This document shows, in pieces, positions 1 through 13,189 of a stretch of DNA of 64,000 nucleotides. Source of the stretch: Impatiens glandulifera. Lineage: Eukaryota; Streptophyta; Magnoliopsida; Ericales; Balsaminaceae. Under the pieces are notes generated by a model. It was not told the DNA's origin. It saw only the letters and a program-made list of their open reading frames with translations, and ran no database searches. Made by a program: the position numbers and the translations under genes. Numbering within the stretch: position 1 is the stretch's first letter; every line of letters starts with the position of its first letter. The stretch lies in assembly GCF_907164915.1 (NCBI RefSeq), contig NC_061862.1, positions 93,327,995 through 93,391,994 on the forward strand, in the 5' to 3' direction.

Positions 1-664
1 GCTATTTAATATTCGATCTATTTGCAGAGATTATATGCAGTATTGCAATAACAACGAGTCCCGTGGAGAAACGTTTGCCGCATATTTCAAGCATAGAGTG
101 AGTAAATTATAAACCATATATCCTAACTCTTTATATTTATTTTAACAACTACATTTTGGGTATATATATAGGTCGCTCAATTAGCAGAATTTAACGACAT
201 ATCAAGAGACCTCAAGATCTTAGGAGAAGGTCCAAGTATGTACTCGTCTTTGTATGTTTGGAGTAAAGTAAACGGATACAAATTCTGTACAGAAAAACAC
301 GACGAAAATTTGACCACTCAAAATAGTGGGGTGGTTGTTGAAGGGTTCAACGAGTCTAAAACTATGTCATACTACAGAGTTTAACGGATATAATCGAAGT
401 GCAATACTTTTCTCACAAACGAGTTGTTTTATTCAAGTGTAAGTGGTTTGATACACACTCGAGGGGAACTAGGAGTGAAAGTGGATAAATATGGCTTCGT
501 AAGTATAAATGTAAACCGAATTTTAAAAACTCAAAGTCAAGACCCGTATATATTGGCGAGTCAAGCAAAACAAGTATTCTACGCCCCTGATATGTCAGCC
601 CGACCCGGTTGGAAGATTGTGACAAAAATAAAACCGCGATTTACAAATATATAGTTCAGATTAA
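1..664 (+). pseudogene. CACTA (En/Spm) transposase C-terminal remnant, DUF4216-like
   Basis: The window opens inside a transposon gene. A short exon (about 23-102) ends at a GTGAGT donor. An intron runs to the TATATAG acceptor near 172. The next exon reads VAQLAEFNDISRDL and then GPSMYSSLYVWSKVNGYKF. Downstream come FKCKWFD, GFVSINVNRI, ILASQAKQVFYA and GWKIV, in the order typical of the DUF4216 region of plant CACTA TNP2 proteins. The frame breaks near 381, where one base appears lost and a TAA is read. It shifts back near 465, so the gene is dead. The transposase catalytic part would lie upstream of the window. The same-strand gene at 759 is the usual partner of TNP2 in plant CACTA elements. 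Family assignment is from motif memory and is fairly secure. Confidence 0.72.
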
Positions 665-758
665 TTAATTAGGTAGATTTATGTTTTTTACTTTATATTA
701 ATTCTTATTACTACTTTATTTCAATTATTCGCTCATTTATTAATGGTATGCATTAAGA

Positions 759-3700
759 ATGTCTAAAGGTAGTAAAGAACCTTGGTGGAGTATGAGGAAA
801 ACACCCAGCAAACTGTCTAAGCCGTATCAGAACCTCATTGCACAATCAGAAAACTTAAGGCTCCGAGAATCGTCTTCTAGAGATCAACCACCTATTGCTG
901 TGGTCCCGATAGCTACTACTCCCCCAGCAGACGAGGATGTTGATGTTGCTGAGGCTGAAGAGTTTGTAAAGAGTACGTTTGCTGATATGGGGGATGACGA
1001 TGAAGCTAACGACGAGGGTCATGAGGAGCCTCAAGAGGAGGATGAAGAGGAGGAGCATGGATCCACTCCTGACCCATCATCGACAAGTAACTTATTTACA
1101 ATTAGTTATTGTTTAAATTGATTCACATATCTAATTATGAATTTGATAATTTTGAAGAATCTTCTGCCCGCAAGAGACGAGGGAAGAACAAGAATATTGC
1201 GCTATCAAAGAGACCAGCGGAGACAAAGATTCCTCTGAATTTTAGAGAGGTAGATGGGAGGCCCATCGGTGCCGACGAGGGAAGAACAAGGTGGTCTAGA
1301 CATGTGGGGTCGGTTGTGCGGGACCCCTCAGCCGTCTCACACCGTCTTTTGAAGTGGAAGGTATTAAGTGCTGACCAATTGGATTACATTTGGACTGTTG
1401 TGAAGGTAATAATTAATAATTAATTATATATTAATCATTCAATAATTATTTTATAACATTTGAATGTTTTTATTTTCAGGATCCGTTCGAGGCTACTAAT
1501 GGTCCTATTGATTCTTTTCGAAAGACCGGATTGGGACACGCCAAACAGATATGGGATAGATGGCGCTCGAACTTGAACAAGGAGACGAGGCGGCGGTACT
1601 GGCCAATCCTCCACCAGACTACGATCGAGATGATTGGGAGTTTGTGTGTCGCAACCATTTCTTTACAGAAAAATTTGAGGTACGATTTCATAATTTAAAT
1701 AAAATCTGATATTAGTTATTCTAACTTTAATTTGTTTATTTGAAATTCAGAAAAATAGTAGCACAAATATTGTTAACAGAAAGAAGCTGAAATTCCCACA
1801 TCATACGGAAATTAGACCGTTTGCTCAAGTTGAAGAAAAGTTGGTAAGTATATTATTTGTAATAACTTAATATAAAGATTGTTATTAATTATATAAAATT
1901 TTTATTTCAACAGGCGATTGAAATGGGACGGGCTCCATCTGTCGTTGAAGTGTTCAAGAGGACCCGTATAGGGGTGACAATTTAAAACCGCCCCGCTGAA
2001 ACCGAGCCGAACCGAACCGATTGGTATGGTTTTTCCCCGCTTTGACTGGGGATCGGGGCGGATCAGGGAAAACCCGAAATATGTTGACCAGGGTTCGGGA
2101 CGGGGATGGTATTTACATGCACCGAACCGATCCCCGAACCGAATTGAACCGATTATATTTATTTAATAAAAATATATTAATTAATGACATCATTATTTAA
2201 TGCCATCATTATTTTTCCTCTTTTTCATTGAAAACCTCTTTAACTTCCTTCTCTCTACACGCTATCCCCAATTTATCTTTTACTTTTTACCTTTTCATCT
2301 TACTCTCATATTCATTTCATCTTTCTCATTACCATTTCTCTCTCTCTAGGATTTATTATAATTTTAGTTACATATTCTTTCTTCTACGTACATAATTTTC
2401 TCTTGAATCTTGAGAGTGCTTTCAGATTGAAGCTTAATTCTCTCTTAAAACTTGAGAGTGTTTTCAGAATGAATGTTAGTTGAACTCTTTACTAATATTA
2501 TTTTGTATATTATTTTACTGTTTTCTTACTAATAATATAAACAATATGGCATCGCATCTTTTCTGTAGAGTTTTTTCTATCCCCGTCTTTGTCTTTCACA
2601 ATCTTTGTTACATCTTCTCTCGACTTGACGACAATATTTTCGATTTCAGGTCAGTTTAGTTATTTTATTTCCATTATAAACAATTAGTTTAGATCGCTAT
2701 TATTTAATTTATATAATATTTGTGTTCGATCATTTTCTTTTTCTATTATATTCATGTATAATATTTTATTGTTCCTCAAATAAAAAACTGTGTTACAAAT
2801 TATTTTGTCCTCAAATTACTTTTTATTAGATGTTGATCATGAAGATGTTAAAGTGGAGGGTGAAGAAAGAGGTTAAGAATTTTTAGGATGTTATTAATCA
2901 AGAAAATTGTTTTGTCTTTGTTATTTATTAATATTCTTTTTTATGAATGTAAAATCTAATGTTATTAGTGCCAATTGAACATGGTACATTGGTACTAGCC
3001 ACTAGGTCGTTTTTGAATGTAGGAAGATATGATGAAAATGAGAAGAAGAAGATTAGATTTCTTTATTGAATATGTATAATTAAATATATAATAATACTTC
3101 ATTTTATTTATTAATATTTTTTTTATTCATACAGAATATGATCCTAATGATGAATGGAGATTCAATCCATTAAAGTTTATGTTATATTTCTGAAACATTA
3201 TTATTATTGGAAGTTTATTTGTTTTGTATTTAATATTTTAAAATTATTATTATTGAATGTTATTTTTGTTTGGTATTTAATATTTTGATAATTTATAACT
3301 CTAAATATATGAGTTATTTTATTTTATTATTTATATTTTAAATTTAAATTGTTATTCGGTTTCGGTACACTGCGGGGAAATCACGTCCCCGATCGGGGCG
3401 GGAATGGTTTATATTTAAAAACCAAGTTGGGAATCAGGGCGGGGATCGGGGCGGGGATGGTATTGTCATTCACCGAACCGAACCGCCACATTGCCATCCC
3501 TAGACCCGTACCCCAAAACTGACAAAAGAAAATCAAACTACCGTCCCGGACGAACGCGTGCAAAAGAAAATTGTAAGTGAATTGAATTTAAATAAATTAC
3601 TTATAACTAGTTTATTTATTATTATATAAATGACAAATTATTTCAAATGTGCAGGTTGATGGAGGAAGTAAGAAGTAACGAACCGGAAATATCCGACTTT

Positions 3701-4087
3701 GAGTTGACAGAGAGAGTGTCCGGACGCCAAAAGCATGGGGGAGTATTCGGTATGGGATCAGGCGTCCGACTCACACACTTTCGTGAGGATCTTCGAAGTT
3801 CCAACAATTCTCAATGAGCCACTGATCGATTGTTTGAGGAGAATCAAAGAATAGCGATGGAACTGGAGAAATTGAAGAAAATGGATGAAGAAAAAACTCA
3901 AACGATTAATCAAATACAAGCGGAAAAGGTAGAATTGATTTCAAGAATGGATAGGGAAAGTGCAAAACAGGAGAAGGAAAGGTTAGAATTGAATGCAAGA
4001 TTAGAGAGTTTTGAAATGTTTATGCGGCAATATCAACCACCTCCTCCCCACCAGCTAATTCTAAGACGTTTCGACTGTATGAATTGA
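759..4087 (+). pseudogene. CACTA second gene (Ptta/En/Spm, Transposase_24-like), split by a hAT insertion
   Basis: This is a multi-exon TnpA-like gene. Exon 1 (from the ATG at 759) has an acidic tail (EEDEEEE, about residues 88-98). Later exons lie near 1153-1407, 1480-1679, 1751-1843, 1914-1968 plus 3511-3572, and from 3655. Diagnostic pieces are DRDDWEFVC, NIVNRKKLKF, RAPSVVEVFKRT, SGRQKHGGVFGMGS and a C-terminal coiled coil (3830-4030, rich in E, K and L heptads). Plant Ptta/En/Spm proteins have this NxxNRxKL, EVFKRTH, GGxKxGRxYGxGS, coiled-coil order. Damage includes a frameshift in the 1480-1679 exon near 1563, a TGA near 3815, and the 1.5-kb hAT element at 1969-3502. Removing that element with one copy of its 8-bp duplication rejoins the reading frame, so the gene predates the insertion. 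In the autonomous family the protein binds subterminal repeats of the element. Confidence 0.78.
1969..3502. mobile_element. Non-autonomous hAT element with perfect 8-bp TSD
   Basis: The left end TAGGGGTGACAAT and the inverse of the right end, TAGGGATGGCAAT, are classic plant hAT termini. The 8-bp target duplication gacccgta is exact at 1961-1968 and 3503-3510. Subterminal regions on both sides are packed with ccgaacc/cggggat motifs (1985-2150 and 3358-3480), probable transposase-binding repeats. The 1534-bp interior is A+T-rich and has no long ORF. It lies inside a coding exon of the CACTA gene, and excision would restore that exon's frame. Confidence 0.9.
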
Positions 4088-5155
<1,068 letters not shown>

Positions 5156-5378
5156 GACAAAACAATTTTATTTATTATATGGCTAATTTTTTATTCATAT
5201 AATTGTTTATTCATATATGACCTAGTTGTTTATTTTTGAATTTTTTCCTCTAATTATAAAATATCATTGATAATTTATAAAAAGATTTTTTTTTACCTAC
5301 TCCAAATTATATAAATCAATTTATGTTACAAAGATTTTACCCATTCCTTTATATTAAATATAGTTAGCCAACTTTTTT

Positions 5379-5425
5379 TTTTTTTGTATATCCTTTTAAT
5401 TATTGTTGAAATAAATAACTATTTT

Positions 5426-5459
<34 letters not shown>

Positions 5460-5505
5460 AAAATAGTTATTTATTTCAACAATAATTAAAAGGATATAAA
5501 AAAAT
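5379..5505. repeat. Near-perfect palindrome, ~50-bp arms around an (AT)n core
   Basis: The left arm (about 5383-5430) contains atccttttaattattgttg followed by aaataaataactatttttaa. The right arm (about 5457-5503) is its reverse complement with at most one or two mismatches. The core is an (AT)n run. The structure is MITE-like, but no target duplication is obvious. The perfect arms suggest a recent origin or ongoing hairpin-mediated conversion. Confidence 0.85.
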
Positions 5506-6147
5506 TGATACTACCCATACCTATTGTCGATTCAAATCTGTATTGAGATCCAAATTAATATAAATACTTTATCTATATAGAGAGGTATCTAATACTGAGA
5601 GTTGAGACAAAAGATGATGGATACAAATATGATAAAAGATGTTCAGACTTGCAAGTTGCTTAGTTAAGATTTTTATTTCTATTTAAAACTTTATTCTGAT
5701 AATTATTTGGATCTCTATAGTCTATATCATTAATTAAGGATGAGAATAAGAATTGATATTTTTTTTATAATATTAATAATTGTAATTCAATTTTTTTTTA
5801 TCATATATAAAATAATATACTTATAAGATTATAATATCATGTCTATAATATAGACAATGTTACATCATTCTCGATACCATTCATTACACCAAATTTTCTC
5901 TTTATATCGTTACTTATATTTAATATATTATTCAATACAATATCTATATATTCTACCAATATAAATAATAATGATAAATAGTTAATAAATCATTCCTTCT
6001 TTCTTTCATTCATGCTTTAATCAAAATTCAGCACTAAAGAAATGAAATATATAATTCACGTTTCAGTAACACATAACACCAAATAATGAATTCTTTAATA
6101 TAACTTAGACATGAAAATTATTTTTATAAAATTATATAAATGTTCAC

Positions 6148-6960
6148 TTGGTGGAGCAGAAAAGATATAGAAGGATAAAGCTTTCTTGTCTTGCTATGAT
6201 GTATCTTGAGATTGCTTCCATTGCTATAGATAGAGATGTCACACTTAAGGACATGTTTGATCATCGATATAGTGGTTTCGCTAGCCGAATTAGATATAAA
6301 AGGAGATTAAATATTTTGGAGAGTTCGTCCATAATAGAGTTTTATATTTGGTATGACGCAAACAAATGTCCCCATCTAAACAAGACATTATGCGTTGACA
6401 AGACATGGATAATTTCCATGTGGGGGCATTGCTACAAGTTGTTTATTAAGATGAGTTCATATAATTTTTGTTGGGAAAACTTTGGGAGTCAAAAATTCCA
6501 TCCAAGATCTCGTTCTTTGGATGAAGCGTTATTCACGGTGAAATTCTTACAGATGACATGTGCATGAAAAAAATGTGTATTATGGTTAGTCGTTGTCGTA
6601 TATGTCATGAGGAGGTTGAATCGATAACTCACTTACTTTTGCATTATAGAGGGGTGACTATTATTTGAAGTCTTTTGTGTAGTATCACTAAGATTCATTG
6701 AGTGATGTCTGTATCTTGAGGGTAGGTGTTGGGAAATTTGGATTTATGCGATTAATATGAAAAGCTTACATAATTGAGTTACCATTCCAATTATTTATTA
6801 GTGGACTATCTGGTTGGAGAGAAATCGTCAAACTTTTATTAATCGTACTCGTCCGATGTGTATCATTCATAATGTTATTATTATGATATTTTCTGAGATT
6901 CATTCCGAAAAGTCGACAGAGTCCCTCGTGGAGTTAATTGTTTTCCTCGAAGAGTTACGA
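6148..6960 (+). pseudogene. LINE-type reverse-transcriptase zinc-binding (zf-RVT) C-terminal remnant, copy A
   Basis: The reading starts VEQKRYRRIKL and passes TLKDMFD and a frameshift or stop near 6567. It then gives CRICHEEVESITHLLLH, the zf-RVT signature (CxxC, then HL and H) of plant L1-like LINE polyproteins. A further piece reads ERNRQTFINRT, matching the usual WxERNxRxF motif downstream of zf-RVT. Several stops interrupt it (for example after 6567 and near 6668). No reverse transcriptase core precedes it, so this is a short 3' relic. A matching relic sits in copy B at 15525-16380, with different stops. Confidence 0.65.
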
Positions 6961-6964
6961 AAGC

Positions 6965-8230
6965 TCGTTAACCTATTGAGTAATTTTTTTATTTTTTATT
7001 TATTATTATTTATTTTTTATTTATTTTTTCTTCGTGTCATATTTTTATGTAATGATTTTTTTTTATCATTTTTAATATATATGGACGTTAAAAAAAATAA
7101 TAATAAAAAAAATAAAATCTTGCAGCTTACTTAACTACCAAACTGAGACCACGTATTTATTTAAGTCATAATTATATATAAACACGTGTTAAATTTAATG
7201 TAACTATAAGTTTGAATTTAATATAAGAAAACTTTCTAAAAAATATGTCATAGATAAAATTGAACTGAGAAGAATGTATATATAATTTATCTTAAATTAT
7301 TACAAAACTATTATTATTTTTTTTAATTTTAAAATATCTAATTAATAATTTTTTTTATACTGGAGTTGCAGGAGGGTGAGAGCACAACTATCACATTTCA
7401 GTTGAAATTAATTATTAAGAGAGACTTCTCAAATTTTATAATACTCTAAGCTATAAGATTGTACTCACTTTTATTGATTTAATAATTATTTAGACCTTTA
7501 TATTTTTCTTCTAATTATATAGTTTATATTTATTTAATAAATTTTGACCTTATTATTATACAAAATTCTTATTCAGGGCCAGACATATTATTAAACATGT
7601 AATTATTTTTAAGCCATTTTTATGTCAATTTGACCCCAAACATAATTAATTTTAGATTTTAAATTGATCATTGATTAAATATTTGAAAATTTGATATATT
7701 ATTAATATATTTTGTGTCTATTAAACAAATAATTAATTTTAAAAAAATTCGATGGACTCCCAAAAAAATTAAAATAATTGATACACTAATATAAATGAAT
7801 TAGTTAATTATTAATATTTTTTTAGGCATAAAAAATGAATAAATTTGAAATAAATATATTTATTATTAATTTTTGTGTATTTGTTTTATAGGAGAGATTA
7901 AAATTAATAAATTTGAAATAAACAATTTCTCTTTTATATTAATGAATTAATTTAAAATAAATTTATTCGTTATTTATTTGTTTAGAAAAATTAATAAATT
8001 TAAAAATAAATTTATTCGTTATGAATTTTCTTCATTTGCTTTAAGGAGGGAGGACAATTAATAAATTTAAAATTAACTTAATTGATTAAACAAAATTGGA
8101 GGAATCAATCAATTAGAGATAAGGATGGGAAGTCTTTCCACGCGAGGGAAACATGTGAATTCAAATATGTTAGCAATATCAAGTAATGCTCAACCAATCG
8201 TAGTGCAATTTTATTTTATTTTTAATTAAT
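6965..8230. other. A+T-rich non-coding part of copy A
   Basis: Only homopolymer-rich and A+T-rich DNA is seen, matching 16385-16484 plus 17891-18870 in copy B. No gene was recognised. Confidence 0.5.
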
Positions 8231-8236
8231 TGATGC

Positions 8237-11152
8237 TGTAACTCCTGTGTTGATCCCATAGCTTAGCACGTGTTTGGGCGACATGTGACAATACGAGAGG
8301 ATTTAATATGGCTCAAAGTTCGATTCGTTTCAACTTTGGTTTGTATGTTAGACATCTTTTTAAAAGAAAACATTATTTTTAAAAGATTCTTGACAGTACT
8401 TGTCTGCTATTAAAATTAATTATGTAAAAATAATTAATTTTGTTCAAATTATAGTGATTAAATGATAATTTAATTAAAGCCTAATTTAAATTAATCAAAC
8501 ATAATTAATTTAAAATATTATTTATTTTTAAATAGAGTCGCTAAAATATTTTTTTAGAAAAATCAATAAAAGATACGTGTATAAACGTATTTTATACCAG
8601 AGTTTTTATAAGGGGTTCATTTTTTGGTTACGCTCGGGAAAGAGATTTCGCGCTATGTCCTCGACGCCCGTCAAATGACGGTTTTTTTTTTTTTTATAAC
8701 ATTATGGCTATCTAAAACATTTAGTTATTATATTTATTTCTTTTAATTAGTAGTTTAAGGGTTCTAAACAAGGATATGTTTGAATTACGTAAATAATTGT
8801 ACAAAATTATTTAAAATGATGTATCTACGATTACGTTGATATAAGATTGAGTTAAAACCCTGAACAATATCAGAGAAATATCAGAATTTAAAAGTAAATT
8901 TTAAACGAGGCCTTAGTCAAAATATTTATTTGAAAAATATCACGAAAATATTTAAATATCATTTTCTGACCCTTTCGGGATTATTTGAAAATGGATTAGG
9001 GTTTCAAAATTACAAAAAAAATGGATTTTTAAAAATGGAACCAAATAGGCCTTAGGATCGGAGTCCTAAGGCTTGGGTCCGTTTTTACCGATTTGGGATC
9101 GGACGGGCTCGGTCTAGACTGGAGTGGACTAGATCGGGGCTCGGTTGAGGGACCGTAGGGTTCGGTGTTGGGTTCGGGAGGCTCGGTCCTGAACTCAAAC
9201 TGCTCGGTCCTAGGTCTGGGTGGCTCGGTCCTAAGTCTAGCTTTTTTTGGTCTTGGGACTTGGGAGTCTCGGTCCCAAGTTAGACCTCTCGGTCATAGGT
9301 TAAAATCCTTGGTCGAATTCCTCGGTCATTGCTCAAGAACATCGGTCATAAGTCTCAGTCCTGACTCAAGTACACCGATCCTTGATCTCGGTCCCAGGTC
9401 ATTGTTTTCGGTCCCGATCTTGTAGGACTCGGTCGTCGGGGACCGAGTGTTCTTCATTTGGTATGAAGAATTGCATGTTTGTATCTTTTGATACAGATAA
9501 TGAAAACAGAATCTATAAGTTACAATCAATTCATATGAATGTAGGGATCATAACCCCCAACTCTAAACACGATCAATCGAACTCTATAACAATTAATTTT
9601 TCAAAATCGTTTTTAGGGAAAAATTTGAGAACTTTTGATTTAGGCCATCTTATGGCATAATTCTTGTTTCAACAGCTTTGAAATGATGTTCACAATCAAA
9701 CATGACCAAAACAAGAACATCATACAAGTTCTATAACAACTTTTGAAACTGAAATTTTAGTTGGATAAAACATGATCGGGATGTTGATATTATGATTTGT
9801 AAATCATCCTAACATATTTACAAACATGTTAGGCAATTATTTGAATCAAAATTCAAGCCAAAAAAAAGAAAAACACAATTTTCAAATTTTCTTGATTTTA
9901 ATATCAAATTTGGGTTTTTTCTATTTAGATTGAATTGATCAAATCTTTTTCAACATAGAGCTTATAAATTATCTAGGAAATGATTTCAAACAAAGAAAAC
10001 ACAAACTTGAGCCCTAGAAATGATCAACCCGATCAAACTTGAAAAATCTAGTTTCAAATCACAATTTGAATTATAGTGGATCTGGAAGTTACCAATGATT
10101 GGAGAACACTCCAACGATGTGTAGGAAGATTTACCGATCCTTAGATCGAAGCTTAGCTCGCCGGAGAAGTTTTTACAAAACTAGTCGCCGGAGTTCTTGA
10201 TGATTCTTCGATTTAGGCGGATTGTAAGCTTAACACATAAGGAGTATTTATGCTCAACTAGATCGTTTATTGAAGTCGAATTTGACTTCAATTTTGCTTC
10301 TGAAACCTTATCCCTTGAATTATTATTCGTCTTCGCCATCCAACTAGAGCGTAGGCTTTGACTTCAAAGGCTAGGGGAATTGAAGGCGAGGTAGAGACAT
10401 GCACGGGGTAAAAAAATGGAGGGATAAGGTTGAGAAACGAGGAAGATATGCCTTTTGGAAGGTCACTGACCTCCGTCGTGGGCCTCCGGAGTTCGCGAAG
10501 AAGAAGAATGAAATGAAGTCATTTCGTCTAATTGAATGCTCCGTTAACAATCATTGGAGATCCGTTAGCGTTTGGGCGATCGAGCTAACGGGGTTAGCGC
10601 CCGTTAGCTGATCTTGTGGACGTGTGTTTCCTTGTTCACAACCTGATGTGTGGCGCGTTCCTGTCCGCTGAATGAAAATCTACGCTTGATCCGATGGCTG
10701 AAAATCTTGATGTAACAATTAAACATAATTTCGGCCACATAAGATTACCAATTTATATTTATAATAAAGGGGTTACTTGAAATCGATTTTTTAAGCATTT
10801 CTTGTGTTTTTCTTCACCAAATTAATACACAAAAATATTTTTGAAGACATAATAAAAATTATGTTTATTTATTTTATTTTTGGGTAATTATTTAATTATT
10901 TTAAACCATAAATTATATATAATTTATGTTTAAAATCATAATTAAATAATTTCAACCCTTTTTGGATAAAATAAATACAATATTTTAAACTAAAATTATT
11001 TATGAATTTTTATTTAATTTTTTTATTTAGGGTTTAATTATCACAATAATTAACCATAATTTGATTTTGAATCTCTTTTTGAGTTATTTTGAATTTAAAA
11101 ATTCAAAACATTATTTTAAATTAATAATATTATTAAAAATTAGGGTATGTCA
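8237..11152 (+). mobile_element. LTR-like insertion specific to copy A (probable Ty3/gypsy solo LTR)
   Basis: Copy B runs uninterrupted where copy A contains about 2.9 kb starting TGTAACTCCTG and ending GGGTATGTCA, so the ends have the TG...CA form of an LTR. No convincing 5-bp target duplication is visible (gatgc versus aattt). A diverged relative lies at about 41970-43490 in the same orientation. It shares the ggagaacactcc block, the gatcaaacatgat/gggatg block and a G+C-rich tract with cgttag repeats. No gag or pol is present, which fits a solo LTR of a long-LTR gypsy group. The ORFs at 9165-9660 and 10399-10611 fall in repeats and look non-coding. Class assignment is an inference. Confidence 0.5.
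9120..9460 (+). repeat. Degenerate ctcggtc minisatellite inside the LTR-like insertion
   Basis: The motif ctcggtc (or tcggtc) followed by a variable cctaagtctgg-like spacer recurs about every 20-30 bp, more than twelve times. It makes an unusually G+C-rich island within A+T-rich DNA. The related sequence near 42.3 kb lacks the full array. Confidence 0.7.
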
Positions 11153-12528
11153 AATTTGTATGTTTACATATGCATTTTAGAATATTCTAGTGGGACACCT
11201 CATGTTAGAATAATGTCACTTTTCTTTAGAGCTCCCTATAAATACTTTAGGCTACTTGCCATAGAAGACACTTCTTCCCTGTGATAATCTTTGATTTATT
11301 TAATTAATTGATGTTATGGATATGACATTGTATTGTTCAAAATGTATAATATATACTTGTATGCAAAATAAATAAAAAAATCGACTTTGTTATATATTTT
11401 GGTCTACTATCTATTCTTAATGTAATTCAGGTTATGGATGTTCAATATTTGGTTTGAACGAAGAATTCATCGAATTTGAATAAACCATATTTGAGTTTCA
11501 TTTTCAGTCTTTAAATCGAATTTTAAACCAATTCGTACTCAAATACGATTTTCTATTTTGTTTTCGAGTTGGAGTTTCAACTCAAAAAACCAAACCGAAT
11601 TATTTTTTTATTATTTATTACGATTATATATATTATATAATTTATTAAAGTTTGGTTAGAAACTGTACCCTTAGGGCCTGTTTGGCCAAAAAAACTCATA
11701 TTTTCATAACTTTATGGAGTCATAATTTTTAAAACACTTTTTCAAAACTATGAAATTAATATATTTACGATCACAAAAATCTGTCCAAACTTGACGTTGA
11801 ATTTCATAATTTTCTAGATAATTTGTTATTTTCAATATTTTTCATGATTTTATGAACGTTTTTTTTTTTACTTTATGCATGTATGATGATTTTTGTTTAA
11901 CATGTTTCCCACTTTTGTAGAATTTTACTTGTATTTATCTAAGATGTCCTTTCTTGCATTTTATTTATACTTGTATATGTTTGTATGTATGCTTGTATTA
12001 TTTTTGAACAAAAATTAAAAGATCCACACAAATGTGGACAATCACTCTTAGAATTAGGTTAAACAAGAAAAAAAATAGAAAAACAAAAATATGTAAAATA
12101 TATTTTTAAAGGACAAAATTGTAATAATATAAGTTATCCTTATGATGAGCGTCGTGGGACTTAATGCTTTTAGCCATTTCCCACAAATAACCAGGCACCA
12201 AATTAACTAATAAAAAAACCTCTAATTATGGCGTGAATACGCCCAAATTCTTTTCTTAATTTAAAAGAATTAGGTGGTCACTATCTAATCGTGAGGGTGT
12301 CCATAATTGAAAAAAATTAAAAAGACTCATTTCAACCTTCCATTAAATTCTCAATCTTAGATGAAATTCGACGGGAGGGTTGATTATGGGGTTACTAGCT
12401 TTTATCGCTTTACTTTTTCGATGTCACTTACAAAAATAAATTCTATACGTAAAAATAAATTAATAAGAGAAGCTTAAACAATGTAATATATAGAGCTAAG
12501 ATGAGTGATTTCTATCGTGTATAATTTC

Positions 12529-12547
12529 TAGCGACTCTGCTAAGAAT
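12529..12547 (+). other. Possible relic tRNA-Arg primer-binding site (Ogre/Tat-like), copy A
   Basis: The sequence tagcgactctgctaag resembles the TGGCGACTCTGCTGGGG primer site of Ogre-type gypsy elements, which pairs with tRNA-Arg. It follows a tract (gtggtcactatctaatcg, gggttactagcttttatcg) of the kind seen at Ogre LTR-internal junctions. The matching site in copy B is 20530-20548. This is based on family memory and is tentative. Confidence 0.35.
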
Positions 12548-13189
12548 ATTTGACGCTTTACTTCAAACACAATTTTGGCAAATTTAAAATTCTCTTTTAT
12601 ACATAACTATATCTCGAGCAAAGGCTGAAAGAGTGATCTTAAAAATAAAGAAATAGAGGAAGGAGTTTGGAATATGACCTCCCTAGAAAAAAGATTTTAT
12701 ATTCTTAATGTGCATGAGTTCTGGGACTCTAGTGTGAAGATAATATAAGGTATACGTCATTGGACGAAGTCTATACATCTATTGATTACGTTATAAGATT
12801 ATCAATGAGGAATGATGATTTCCACCCGCTTTTGAGGTATTTTTATGCGATTTGTTCGTTGAGTACGAATGTAGGAAAAACTCGGGTTAACCATTTCTTC
12901 CATTTCATGAATTCTCTACCATTGAAAATAAGGTATTTGTGATTAGCAGTGAGGGGTATGCCCAATTGAGAGCTCTCCTTACATCGATGACATTCAGATT
13001 ATCATTGTCGGTAGAACCCCTCTCACTTATTGTCATGGAAGCCATATAAAAAAAAATCCCTACGTCATTTCTACCAGCCGTTGACTCGCCGTGCTCGAGC
13101 ATTAAAGCCACGTAAGAATTTTTTGTGAATACTATATATGTAAATACGTGTATGCATATGGATATAAATAAGTACTCATGAGTACATTC

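Larger units (their letters stand above)
5812..13183. repeat. Large direct duplication, copy A
   Basis: Copy A is collinear with copy B (15243-21206) over several kilobases. Shared landmarks in order are ttataagattataatatca, the degenerate RT zinc-finger fragment, actggagttgcaggagg, the block from tactctaagct, the leaf-like tract gagctcc(c/a)tataaat, ggcctgtttggccaaaaa-type sequence, the block ggtatacgtcattggac, and finally gcatatggatataaataagtactcatgag. Copy A differs by a ~2.9-kb insertion at 8237-11152 and lacks ~300 bp present in copy B at 18976-19278. The left edge resembles a decayed copia LTR (gtctataatatagac, attattcaatacaat; compare 61782-61972). Outside the listed elements no gene was recognised in this unit. 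Confidence 0.85.

Noticed and set aside
11672..11700. gggcctgtttggcc as a Tourist/PIF end (also 19665 in copy B)
   Set aside because: The motif fits a PIF/Harbinger terminus, but no inverted partner or TWA duplication could be found in either copy.
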